From CBDHFF01 sp965262395 (GTDB taxonomy: Bacteria; Pseudomonadota; Alphaproteobacteria; Rickettsiales; Anaplasmataceae): a stretch of DNA of 64,000 nt. The notes beneath the pieces were generated by a model, which was not told the origin of the DNA, searched no databases, and worked only from the letters and a program-made list of their open reading frames with translations. The stretch spans positions 496,001 to 560,000 of the forward strand of contig OZ253531.1 in the NCBI GenBank assembly GCA_965262395.1. The letters are read 5' to 3'. Within the stretch, counting starts at the first letter, position 1. Each line of letters starts with the position of its first letter. Positions 47,186-55,430 of this stretch are shown here, one piece after another. The position numbers were made by a program, and so were the translations under genes.

Positions 47186-48649
47186 CTAATCTTCTCGGAA
47201 TGCCTTATGAAAATTTCCAGCAATTGGAGTTAGTAAGTAGTTAATTATAGTTTTAGATTTTGTTGTAATATATATTTCGGCAGGCATTCCAGGATATAAA
47301 TCTGTAGGTAGGTGTGCTGCTTCTAATTCTAATTTAGGTATATGTGCTTTGACAATATAGGATTGCTGTCCTTGATTATCTGTGATTGAATCAGCAGATA
47401 TATAGATGACAATAGCGTTGATCATATTCACCCTTCTTGTGCTGTAAGCGGAAAGCCTAACCTTGGCTTTGAGACCAGTTACGCCATCAACATTAATTAT
47501 ATTTTCTTCTGTGTTTTTGGCTAATATTATTTCATCTATGTCCTGTACAGAAACTTTTCCTTCGATTAACAAGCTATCATCATTAGGTATAATTTCCATA
47601 ATTGGCACCCCAGGGGAAATTACTCCGCCAACTGTATAGAAATTCAAATTGTTTATTACTCCATCTTGTGGCGAGATAATCACAGTTCTTTCTCTTATAT
47701 CCCTTAGTTTTATTAAATTTTCTTTTACCTCTAGTATTTGTGAGCTTACTTCCTTGAGTTCATTTATTACTTCATTGGAGAATTTATGTCTAATATTTAG
47801 GGTCTCAGTATTGATTTCATTGATGCGTTGATTAATTCTAGCGATTGTATATTTAGATTCACCGATTGAACCTGTAGCTCGTGCCAGATCTTTTTGTAAG
47901 GCCAAGACTCTTGGCTTTACAGCGCTACCTGATTTTAATAGAATTTTTGTGGACTCTAATTCTTCTTCAATCAATTCCTTTTGTCGTGTTACAGCTGCAA
48001 ACTGCTCCAATATTCCTTTTATCTCATCTTGAGACTGTTCTATGCGCTGTTTTGATATATCAGATTGACCGTCTGTGAGTTTTTGTCTGATTTCAAATGA
48101 TCTCATTTCTTCATCAAGAATAGATTGTTTGTTATCATCAGACAGTGCCTTCATCGCTAAATCATCAGAAAAAACAAGGGCTGCAAAATCATTTTTTTCT
48201 GCTAACAATCGCTCTTTGCGAGATTGTAGGTTGAATAATTTATTTAATAATAGTGTTTCATTTGCAAAAGCTGAGGTATCTTGTAATTTAATTAATTCTT
48301 GTCCTGCCGTTACTTTGTCACCTTCTTTGGCCAATATTTCTTTGATTATACCACCTTCAAAATGCTGTATTATTTTTTTCTTTGAAGATACCATTACCTG
48401 TGCAGGTGCAATGACTGCGCCTTCAATTGGTGCAAAATATGACCATAAGCACAGTGTGCCAAAGAATAATAAGATGATTATCATTCCTGTGTTCAACGGA
48501 GATTGTGCTCGTTCTATAAGTTCAGAGGATGCGTATTCTGAGAAATAGTTTATTATTTTATCTAGAAACGTTATATTACTCTTCGTGCCACTGGCTGTCT
48601 TATCTTCTAGTATATTTTCTAATTTTACTTTTGAAGGTGGTAATGACAT
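47186..48649 (-). CDS. Type I secretion membrane-fusion protein, HlyD family
   Basis: Periplasmic adaptor that links an ABC exporter to a TolC-type channel. The 487-residue product has one N-terminal helix (about 57-75, GMIIILLFFGTLCLWSYF). Half a biotinyl-lipoyl domain follows (KKKIIQHFEGGIIKEILAKEGDKVTAGQ), then long coiled coils (about 140-315). The returning lipoyl half is SPQDGVINNLNFYTVGG, and the HlyD/PrtE C-terminal signature ends LPTDLYPGMPAEIYITTKSKTI. Closest to PrtE/AprE-like adaptors. No ABC transporter gene is adjacent. It offers an export route for the repeat proteins of this window, which is inference by analogy with Ehrlichia. Confidence 0.93.
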   Translation of the reverse strand: MSLPPSKVKLENILEDKTASGTKSNITFLDKIINYFSEYASSELIERAQSPLNTGMIIILLFFGTLCLWSYFAPIEGAVIAPAQVMVSSKKKIIQHFEGGIIKEILAKEGDKVTAGQELIKLQDTSAFANETLLLNKLFNLQSRKERLLAEKNDFAALVFSDDLAMKALSDDNKQSILDEEMRSFEIRQKLTDGQSDISKQRIEQSQDEIKGILEQFAAVTRQKELIEEELESTKILLKSGSAVKPRVLALQKDLARATGSIGESKYTIARINQRINEINTETLNIRHKFSNEVINELKEVSSQILEVKENLIKLRDIRERTVIISPQDGVINNLNFYTVGGVISPGVPIMEIIPNDDSLLIEGKVSVQDIDEIILAKNTEENIINVDGVTGLKAKVRLSAYSTRRVNMINAIVIYISADSITDNQGQQSYIVKAHIPKLELEAAHLPTDLYPGMPAEIYITTKSKTIINYLLTPIAGNFHKAFRED

Positions 48650-49658
48650 GGAATTTTATAAAACAGACAATTATATAATTACTGCAATGATACGTTTACA
48701 GTGGTGTAAAAGTCAAATAAAAATTAATGATGCTTATTGCGACCTTAGATTTATCCTTGATCACTGCATAAATACACTATTTCTAGTAGATATAAAATGG
48801 ATATAAGTATTTAAGTATATTCAATTTCCTACTATATAAAATTTTGATATCTAGTATGGCTAAATTGCTGTAGTATCTAGAACCGTTACTTTTTCTATGT
48901 TTCCAGAGCAGGATCTATAAATCCAGCACTTAATGATCGTTGCGTTTTCTATGTTTTTAGATAAGAAACCTATAATAAATTAGAAGAATTCACATGTGCG
49001 CATAGAAAATAAGCATCAAATTTTTCCTTAATAACCTGTCCTTTGGCAGACTTATCCTTGATAATCTTACTTAGAAATTTAAGCCGCATATATATTTCAT
49101 AAATAACATATTAAAACAATTGAAGTACTTTTCATTGACGCTCCTACACATTAATGAGAGCATTTTTTGCTGGATGACATATTTGGTATAAATTAAGCAA
49201 ATTCAAGAAAATGTTCTTTCCTATTGACGGGCTTACTGCATTAATGTGAGTAGTATTATTGATGCTATATCTTGCTTAATGTAAGAGAAATTTTTTCCTC
49301 TTGATGGGGCTGACTGCATTAATGTGAGCATTGTTATTAGTTGTCATATCTGAAATCTTCTTATTAATTCATCGCTTATATTAAGAAGAATATTTCTCTT
49401 ATTGACGGGGTCACTGCATTAATGATCTAATCATTTCTAGATACTATATATAGTATGAATCAATGAAATAAAGATAGATGCTTGATTAAATATAGTAATC
49501 ATACAATATATATTGTATAGATGCTTCATCTGGTATGTAGGTATCGTTTTATTTTAACCAATGAGGTAAGTGTTATTTTGATGAAATAATTAAGCCACCA
49601 AGTTAGCGACAACTAACATGGGTGACCAAAAACGTACTGATCTAATATTAGAAAAACC
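48650..49658. repeat. 1-kb gene-free stretch with four irregularly spaced diverged repeats
   Basis: No convincing gene. A 30-40 bp motif with core TTGACGGG and CTGCATTAATGTGAG occurs near 49131-49172, 49218-49252, 49293-49332 and 49395-49430. The TTGA positions are spaced 89, 77 and 101 bp. A short AAGAA...TTCTT inverted element precedes three of them. Spacers are AT-rich and unlike each other, but irregular spacing and divergence argue against a CRISPR array. Confidence 0.7.
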
Positions 49659-49907
49659 ATGAACGTTCGCAATCGTAGTTTATCTAATATGGATATATAT
49701 TATGCAAATAAGAACAAGAGTAATAGAATGGATGAAGTTTATAATAAGATCCATGATGAAAGGGATGAATTTTGTAATAAAATCTATGATAAAAGGGATA
49801 AATTTCCTAATAGAATGGATGAAATTTATAATAAGATCCATGATGAAAGGGATGAATTTTGTAATAGAATCTATAATAAAACCCACAATCAAATGGATAA
49901 AAAATAA
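49659..49907 (+). CDS. Short charged repeat ORF, doubtful
   Basis: An 82-codon frame, mostly two copies of a 29-residue unit (NRMDEVYNKIHDERDEFCNK and following), encoded by an 87-bp tandem repeat. Because 87 is a multiple of three, other frames on both strands are also open, so the reading frame is not proven. No good ribosome site precedes ATG 49659. If translated, it would be a highly charged helical peptide. It may be the 5' remnant of the decayed repeat gene that follows. Confidence 0.35.
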   Translation: MNVRNRSLSNMDIYYANKNKSNRMDEVYNKIHDERDEFCNKIYDKRDKFPNRMDEIYNKIHDERDEFCNRIYNKTHNQMDKK

Positions 49908-49960
49908 TCCAGAATTTATAAGTAGACTGCGCATAATACTGTCAAATCTAGGAGATCGAT

Positions 49961-50582
49961 GGCCGATTATGCAGCAATTATAATGTGAGCCGCTAGGAAG
50001 TTGCTGACCGATTATGCAGCCGATACTGAAAATTATAATGTTAGTGTTGGGAAGTTGATGACCAATTATGCAGCAATTATAATGTGAGCCGCTAGGAGAT
50101 GCTGACCGGATTATGCAGCCGATACTGAAAATTATAATGTTAGTGTTGGGAGGTTGATGACCAATTATGCAGCCGATACTGAAAATTATAATGTTAGTGT
50201 TGGGAGGTTGATGACCGGATTATGCAGCCGATAATAGAATTTTATGGGAGGTTGCTGACCGATTATGCAGCCGATACTGAAAATTATAATGTTAGTGTTG
50301 GGAAGTTGATGACCGATTATGCAGCCGATACTGAAAATTATAATGTTAGTGTTGGGAAGTTGCTGACCGGATTATGCAGCAGATAATAGAATTTATGATT
50401 TTAGTGTTGGGAGTTGCTGACCGGATTATGCAGCCGATAATAGAATTTATGATTTTAGTGTTGGGAGGTTGATGACCAATTATGCAGCCGATACTGAAAA
50501 TTATAATGTTAGTGTTGGGAAATTGATGGATAATTATCAGGTTAATGTTATCACTTTATTGAAAGTTATTAAATGGATATGA
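49961..50582 (+). pseudogene. Decayed gene of 18-residue tandem repeats
   Basis: Eleven units of mostly 54 bp, each starting near GACCGATTATGCAGCC. In the long units the frame reads MTDYAADTENYNVSVGKL, 18 residues, and consecutive intact units join in frame (about 50278-50362). Others carry a one-base insertion (GACCGGATTATG) or internal deletions that break the frame. The last unit continues in frame to MDNYQVNVITLLKVIKWI and a TGA at 50580-50582. This looks like the remains of a repeat protein gene whose array has kept expanding after losing its frame. No gene start is visible. Confidence 0.65.
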
Positions 50583-50667
50583 CCGGTAGATCTCCTGCAG
50601 TATAAGACAATGTTAATGTTTTTATTATAAAGTTCAAGCAATGTATTAATCCTTATATGTTTGTATT

Positions 50668-51117
50668 ATGAAGTTTAGGTGGTTGCCTATTGCACTATTT
50701 ATGTTGCTAGGCTTTAATCATGAGTTATATGCTGAATGCAGTTGTAACTCTGTCGAAAAAAGTGTTGAAGAGGCGGTGCGAGGTAGTAACCTGATTGTAA
50801 GTGGAAGAGTAGTCAATATAGTACATGCAAATAATGTTGATTATGTGGTGAAGCTACATATCTATAACACCTGGCTAGCTACAGACGATATAGTAGAAGA
50901 AAATGGCCAACAATATGTTCATTTGATCTCTACTTTAAATAAAGAAGAATGTGGTTCTCAGATGAAACTTGGACATAATTATCTCATATATTCTAATTAT
51001 GTTAATGGACAATTAGTTGTTAGTAAGTGTAGCAATTCTAAGAAGTTGGAAAAAGTTCCTAGTAGTGAGTTTATTGCTTTAGATGATATAGTAGGTCAGG
51101 ACGAAGAAGAAGAATAA
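50668..51117 (+). CDS. Small secreted NTR/TIMP-like protein
   Basis: The 149-residue product has a clear signal peptide (MKFRWLPIALFMLLGFNHELYA), cleaved just before ECSCNS. A mature N-terminus starting with C-x-C, then LIVSGRVVNIV, YVVKLHIYNTW, LISTLNKEECGSQMKLGHNYLIYS and a final CSNS, matches the fold pattern of NTR/TIMP-like domains. Those include bacterial TIMP-like secreted proteins and are beta barrels pinned by disulfides. The four cysteines (CSC, ECG, CSN) could form two disulfides. The tail is acidic (GQDEEEE). Function unknown; TIMP proteins inhibit metalloproteases, but bacterial relatives are not shown to. The gene's 3' end is repeated four times. Confidence 0.8.
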   Translation: MKFRWLPIALFMLLGFNHELYAECSCNSVEKSVEEAVRGSNLIVSGRVVNIVHANNVDYVVKLHIYNTWLATDDIVEENGQQYVHLISTLNKEECGSQMKLGHNYLIYSNYVNGQLVVSKCSNSKKLEKVPSSEFIALDDIVGQDEEEE

Positions 51118-51485
51118 TCAAATTCATAAACAATTGATTGTTAGTAAGTGTAGCAATTCTAAGAAATTAGAAAAAGTTCCTAGTAGTGAGTTTATTGCTT
51201 TAGATGATATAGTAGGTCAGGACGAAGAAGAAGAATAATCAAATTCATAAACAATTGATTGTTAGTAAGTGTAGCAATTCTAAGAAGTTGGAAAAAGTTC
51301 CTAGTAGTGAGTTTATTGCTTTAGATGATATAGTAGGTCAGGACGAAGAAGAAGAATAAACAGGTTCATAAACAATTGATTGTTAGTAAATGCAGTAATT
51401 CTAAGAAGTTGGAAAAAGTTCCTAGTAGTGAGTTTATTGCTTTAGATGATATAGTAGGTCAGGACGAAGAAGAATAATAAACAGG
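51009..51485. repeat. Four-copy tandem duplication of the TIMP-like gene 3' end (period 120-121 bp)
   Basis: The marker TTGTTAGTAA occurs at 51017, 51138, 51259 and about 51379. The first copy encodes the last 34 or so residues and the stop; the others are untranslated. The fourth is 3 bp shorter (one GAA lost) and runs up to the recO start. The array fills the 376-bp gap and separates recO from any promoter it once shared. Confidence 0.95.
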
Positions 51486-51493
51486 TTCATGCA

Positions 51494-52225
51494 TTGAAGA
51501 TTAACAATGATATAGGTATCTTATTAGGTTATCGCAGATATGGTGAAAGTTTCTTCATATTATCAATTCTGACGAAAGATCATGGTTTATATAAAGGCTT
51601 ATTTAGGCCTAGTAAGAAACATAATGTTTTATTGCAAATTGGTAATGTTTTATCTGTGAAGTGGCAAGCTAGATTGCAAGATAGCTTGGGTAGGTTCAGT
51701 TGTGAATTAGTTAGTAGTTATTTTGATTATTGTTTTGATGATAATCTGAAGCTTCTTGTTTTAAAGTCATTCTCGTCTTTATTATTGTCATGTCTTCCAG
51801 AGCGAGAAATTCATAAAAATATTTACAAGTCGTGCATGAAATTCCTATTGTCATTAAAAGGGCAGGGATGGCAATCAAAATACATATATTTTGAGCTGCA
51901 GTTATTATCTGATCTTGGTTATGGCTTAACGATTGACAAATGTGCAGTGAGCGGCAGTAAAAATGTGGATGATCTTTCATATATTTCTCCAAAAACTGGT
52001 TGTGCTGTAGTGCAAGAGGTGGGTATTCAGTATAAGGATCGCTTAATTAATTATCCTGCAGCTTTCAGATCGGTTGTTGTAGATGATGATGTATGCCTAT
52101 CGCACGTTGATGTTGTAGAGGCATTATGTGTTACGGGTTTCTTTTTAGAGAAGAATGTTTGGTGTTCCTCTAAGAGGCGAATACCAGAGGATCGGAGTAT
52201 TCTTATACAAAAATTAAATAAATAA
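51494..52225 (+). CDS. recO: DNA repair protein RecO
   Basis: Mediator that loads RecA on SSB-coated DNA in the RecFOR pathway. The 243-residue product begins KINNDIGILLGYRRYGESFFILSILT, matching the OB-fold N-terminus of RecO, including the GLYKGLFRPSKK loop. The helical C-terminal part (LPEREIHKNIYKSCMKFLLSL, YFELQLLSDLGYGLTIDKCAVSG) follows, with only part of the zinc cysteines. The start is TTG 51494, with no in-frame ATG nearby and no strong ribosome site. The upstream repeat array may have displaced the original leader. Confidence 0.88.
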   Translation: MKINNDIGILLGYRRYGESFFILSILTKDHGLYKGLFRPSKKHNVLLQIGNVLSVKWQARLQDSLGRFSCELVSSYFDYCFDDNLKLLVLKSFSSLLLSCLPEREIHKNIYKSCMKFLLSLKGQGWQSKYIYFELQLLSDLGYGLTIDKCAVSGSKNVDDLSYISPKTGCAVVQEVGIQYKDRLINYPAAFRSVVVDDDVCLSHVDVVEALCVTGFFLEKNVWCSSKRRIPEDRSILIQKLNK

Positions 52226-52232
52226 TAGTGAG

Positions 52233-52284
52233 TATTAGAGTATTAGAGTATTAGAGTATTAGAGTATTAGAGTATTAGAGTATT
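52233..52284. repeat. 8-bp microsatellite after recO
   Basis: Six perfect copies of TATTAGAG plus a partial one, directly after the recO stop. Such arrays change copy number by slippage. Confidence 0.95.
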
Positions 52285-52427
52285 TCCTGACTTATATTCC
52301 ATGCGGAGACTATTCGCAGATACAACTGTAGATTGTCTAATATAGCCTACTATACAATCTGTTTAATGTATTATTTACTAATATTCAATATATAGATAAA
52401 GATCAGGATCTTGTAGAGAAATTACAT

Positions 52428-53315
52428 ATGTATGAAGCTGTTACCTCCATGCAGCCAGGTGATGCAATTATCGCTGTATGCCAAGATAATTATAAGAAAA
52501 TAATATTTATTGAGGGATTTGATGAAAATATAGAAAGATTGTTGCACTATAATGAAGATGACATGATAGGTCGCAACGTTAATATTATATTTGGCAGCAA
52601 GGTTACAGAGGCCATTGAGAGTTATTTAGAATATAATGACTCTACTCATAGTCTTGATGTCGTACTTAATAAAATTAGAGATTTTAGTTTAATTAATCTT
52701 GATGGAGAGCATGTTGATGTACACGCTAAGACGCACAATGTGGCTACTAGTGACCGAGGGTTGCATTTTGAAATAGTTATAAGGCCCATTACTATTGAAG
52801 AACGATTAGATGATTTCAAAGAACATGTGCCTGTGGCCAAATCTAATCAAGTTCATGAAGATCTTGGTATTTTAAATGAAGAGGCTGTAAGAAAAGAGTT
52901 AAAAGTCATGATAGATTTTTCTGATCATAATATGGCAGATATGGTTATTGGATTGATTTCTATTGAACATGTCAAGATTTTTTCTAATGTTAAGAAGCTT
53001 TTAATTCCAATCATAGAAGTACTAGAAAAAAAATTGGAAAAACGAGACATTATTGGGTATTATGGACATGGTGAGATATTATTTGCAATAATAGATTGTA
53101 ATGCAAATAAGGCAATCAATGTCATTGATTTGCTTCATCGTAGTATTAATAATAGGTTGGCTAATTTTAGCTCTTCTTTGGGTGAAAGGGTTTCTTCTTC
53201 AATAAGTTATATGAATTTTTCTGGCTTGAGTTTGGAAGAAACATTTGCAAAATTGGAAAACGGAACATCAGAGGCCAAATCTTTGGGTGGTAATCAGATA
53301 TGCAATCGCAGTTAG
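52428..53315 (+). CDS. PAS-like protein with a degenerate GGDEF domain
   Basis: The 295-residue product has an N-terminal PAS-like sensor region (about 10-125: AIIAVCQDNYKKIIFIEGFDENIERLL, DDMIGRNVNIIF, with the final strand LHFEIVIRPIT). A short linker leads to a GGDEF-like alpha/beta domain (about 145-290). Where diguanylate cyclases have GG(D/E)EF, this protein has YGHGEILFAI, so it probably lacks cyclase activity and may bind c-di-GMP or act structurally. RBS-like AGAG precedes the ATG. The 3' end is repeated four times with a 70-bp period. It could tune motility or pilus behaviour alongside FlbD, but that is inference. Confidence 0.7.
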   Translation: MYEAVTSMQPGDAIIAVCQDNYKKIIFIEGFDENIERLLHYNEDDMIGRNVNIIFGSKVTEAIESYLEYNDSTHSLDVVLNKIRDFSLINLDGEHVDVHAKTHNVATSDRGLHFEIVIRPITIEERLDDFKEHVPVAKSNQVHEDLGILNEEAVRKELKVMIDFSDHNMADMVIGLISIEHVKIFSNVKKLLIPIIEVLEKKLEKRDIIGYYGHGEILFAIIDCNANKAINVIDLLHRSINNRLANFSSSLGERVSSSISYMNFSGLSLEETFAKLENGTSEAKSLGGNQICNRS

Positions 53316-53520
53316 TTTTGCATTGGAAAACGGAATATCAGAGGCCAAGGCTTTGGGTGGTAATCAGATATGCAATCGCAGTTAGTTTTGCATTGGAAAA
53401 CGGAATATCAGAGGCCAAGGCTTTGGGTGGTAATCAGATATGCAATCGCAGTTAGCTTTGCATTGGAAAATGGAATATCAGAGGCCAAGGCTTTGGGTGG
53501 TAATCAGAGCTAGTTCTGCC
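53252..53520. repeat. Four-copy tandem duplication of the PAS/GGDEF gene 3' end (period 70 bp)
   Basis: ATTGGAAAACGGAA(C/T)ATCAGAGG occurs at 53252, 53322, 53392 and 53462. The first copy is coding; the last is cut off at GGTAATCAGAGC. The period is not a multiple of three. Confidence 0.95.
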
Positions 53521-53525
53521 TCATA

Positions 53526-54410
53526 TTAGTCAAAATATCTATTAATTATACTTATACCTCTTTTTATTAGGGGTGGTGCCTGTTCGAACTTTGCGGAATC
53601 TGCTACTGCATGTTTAATAATACTTGTTGCCGATACTTCATTGCTATCAGGATGGCTGTCAGATATAATTTTGTTGTAGATAGACATAGCATCTTTGGCT
53701 AAATTTACATTCTTCTTAATGTTCATGAATTTTGGCATTTTAACCACTCTTTGCAGTGAGTTTAATTCATATATGGCGTGATTCTGCAATATCAGTTTAA
53801 TTATTTTATCATGTATGTCGCTAATTAAGGACTTTTCGATCAAGTTATACTTGTTCATAATGGATAATATTTCTTTTATTATTCCATTCATATCCTGTTT
53901 AACTACTAATGTAGTTATAGTAATGCAATGCTTGTTCAAGCTAATGCTATTCTTGCTAAATACAGAATCATTCTGTAATTCGCTAATAAATTTTTTCTTT
54001 TCGGTAGAATTGTCATTAGATAGCTCTAATGAAAGTGGCAATAATGAAATCTTGTGATCTGCAAACATTATTTCACATGTTGGTTGTCCATTATAATAGG
54101 TGAGTAAGGCATTCTCATGTTGAAGGATTGTGCATGCTTCTAGCAATATTTTGCAAATCAAGGTGCTAGATACATTGAGCAATTCTAATTGCCGGCAAAT
54201 TGCCTTTATATCATAGTAAACTAATTCCTCATCTGTATAGCATCTTATACTATCATTGGAATAGTCCAGGGAAATATCTTTGTTTGTGATAGCCTTGCTT
54301 ATTTTATGCTCATGTACGGTTGTAAATAACCTTCTCCACTCGCTTAAGTTGTAATCATTATCAATTATGAGTAATATTTCTTTTGAGTTTAATTTGAAAT
54401 CTCGGATCAT
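53526..54410 (-). CDS. Unknown soluble protein
   Basis: Product of 294 residues; AGGA lies 8 bases before ATG 54410. Mixed alpha/beta in character, no signal peptide, no membrane helix. Residues 1-60 contain a NDYNLSEWRRLF stretch. Residues 75-135 (YDIKAICRQLELLNVSSTLICKI...) look like a helix pair followed by beta strands. The C-terminus ends PPLIKRGISIINRYFD. I recognise no family. It is divergent from the XRE-S24 regulator gene, which may control it through the shared 217-bp region. Confidence 0.75.
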   Translation of the reverse strand: MIRDFKLNSKEILLIIDNDYNLSEWRRLFTTVHEHKISKAITNKDISLDYSNDSIRCYTDEELVYYDIKAICRQLELLNVSSTLICKILLEACTILQHENALLTYYNGQPTCEIMFADHKISLLPLSLELSNDNSTEKKKFISELQNDSVFSKNSISLNKHCITITTLVVKQDMNGIIKEILSIMNKYNLIEKSLISDIHDKIIKLILQNHAIYELNSLQRVVKMPKFMNIKKNVNLAKDAMSIYNKIISDSHPDSNEVSATSIIKHAVADSAKFEQAPPLIKRGISIINRYFD

Positions 54411-54572
54411 AGCGGTGTCCTAGTAAGTGCGCAGTAGGATAATGATATAGTAAAAAAGTTAATAAATAATATATGTTTTGGTAATTAATTATGAGCTTGC
54501 ATAAATAAATATATTGTTAATGCATATTTAAGGTTGCATGAAATTATCTTGTATGCTACTTAAAGTTGTGCT

Positions 54573-54604
54573 ATTCCTAAGAACAAGGAATGCTCATGTA
54601 TAAT
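54573..54604 (+). promoter_or_regulatory. Candidate operator and -10 box of the XRE-S24 repressor gene
   Basis: The inverted repeat ATTCCT-(7 bases)-AGGAAT at 54573-54591 lies 7 bp upstream of a perfect TATAAT (54599-54604), which is about 24 bp before the ATG. No good -35 is seen at the normal distance. An operator overlapping the -35 position would fit autoregulation by the adjacent XRE-family repressor; this is inference. Confidence 0.5.
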
Positions 54605-54627
54605 AATGGGAAGTATAGGAGTATTTT

Positions 54628-55263
54628 ATGATTAAAACAGATAATAAAATCATGATTGAGCGTATTAAAAGCCTGATGGATACAAAGGGAATGAATGCAA
54701 GGAAGCTGGCAGAAAAGGCAACTGTTGGTAAGTCATTTGTGTACGATATCTTGAGTGGCAAGTCTACAAATCCTACGTCAGCAAGGTTATTAAAGATTTG
54801 TAATGCTTTGCATGTTCCAATTTCTTATTTAGTTAAAGACCAAGATCTTGGACCATATGATCATTTTGATTGTGATAATTATGTTCCAATATCTCAGTTG
54901 AATGAAAGTAATAACTGCGGCAATACTCCACCACAGTTATTTTTGCACGTTAACATGATGCATGCCTTCTTTAAGGATAATGAAAATTTATCTTTATATA
55001 AAGTTGCTTGTGATTCAATGGAGCCAACGCTTAATCATGGCGACACAGTATTAATTGATACAGCTATAGTTACTCCGTATCCTTCTGGTGTGTTTGTTAT
55101 AAAGGACTCAGTAGGGTGCTCTGTGAAGAGAATAGAATACTTGGTGAATAATAAGGATAAAATACGTATTATTTCAGATAATAGTAAATACAAAGAGTAT
55201 GAATGTTCCATAGATGAAATTCAAATCATTGGTAAAATAGTATGGTTTTCAAGGAATTTTTAG
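54628..55263 (+). CDS. XRE-family regulator with S24 (LexA/CI-like) peptidase domain
   Basis: The 211-residue product has an N-terminal helix-turn-helix (IERIKSLMDTKGMNARKLAEKA, then SFVYDILSGKSTNPT). A C-terminal S24 domain contains the catalytic serine in VACDSMEPTLNHGDTVLI and the catalytic lysine in CSVKRIEYL, so self-cleavage or ligand control is possible. AGGAG lies 7 bases before the ATG. Phage-type repressors have this layout, but no phage genes are nearby. A dyad next to its own -10 box suggests autoregulation. It sits at the border of the accessory island and could control it. Confidence 0.88.
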   Translation: MIKTDNKIMIERIKSLMDTKGMNARKLAEKATVGKSFVYDILSGKSTNPTSARLLKICNALHVPISYLVKDQDLGPYDHFDCDNYVPISQLNESNNCGNTPPQLFLHVNMMHAFFKDNENLSLYKVACDSMEPTLNHGDTVLIDTAIVTPYPSGVFVIKDSVGCSVKRIEYLVNNKDKIRIISDNSKYKEYECSIDEIQIIGKIVWFSRNF

Positions 55264-55267
55264 TGCT

Positions 55268-55281
55268 GTTTGCATGCAAAC
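55268..55281. promoter_or_regulatory. Perfect 14-bp palindrome after the XRE-S24 gene
   Basis: GTTTGCATGCAAAC, four bases after the regulator's stop codon. It is followed at 55287-55345 by a two-copy imperfect repeat containing AAGTTTCTTAAGTTCAG. Could be a protein-binding site; role unknown. Confidence 0.45.
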
Positions 55282-55356
55282 TTATCAAGTTTCTTAAGTT
55301 CAGTTTTTTGAGTTAAGTTTCTTAAGTTCAGTTTCTTGAGTTGTATTCTTGTATGT

Positions 55357-55413
55357 AGATATATATTGCATTTGCATTATATATCTGATAAATATGTCCA
55401 ATAATTATATTGG
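55357..55413 (+). promoter_or_regulatory. Two dyads upstream of the first tandem paralogue
   Basis: AGATATATA at 55357-55365 pairs perfectly with TATATATCT at 55378-55386. CCAAT at 55398-55402 pairs with ATTGG at 55409-55413. The second ends 5 bp before the GGAGAG ribosome site of the gene at 55431, so it could affect translation or bind a regulator. Confidence 0.45.
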
Positions 55414-55430
55414 ATGATGGAGAGTTTGAT

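Noticed and set aside
48585..48806. Plus-strand 73-codon ORF
   Set aside because: Mostly antisense to the hlyD-family gene start; no homology or start signal.
49131..49430. CRISPR array
   Set aside because: Only four diverged repeats with irregular 77-101 bp spacing and no cas genes in the window.
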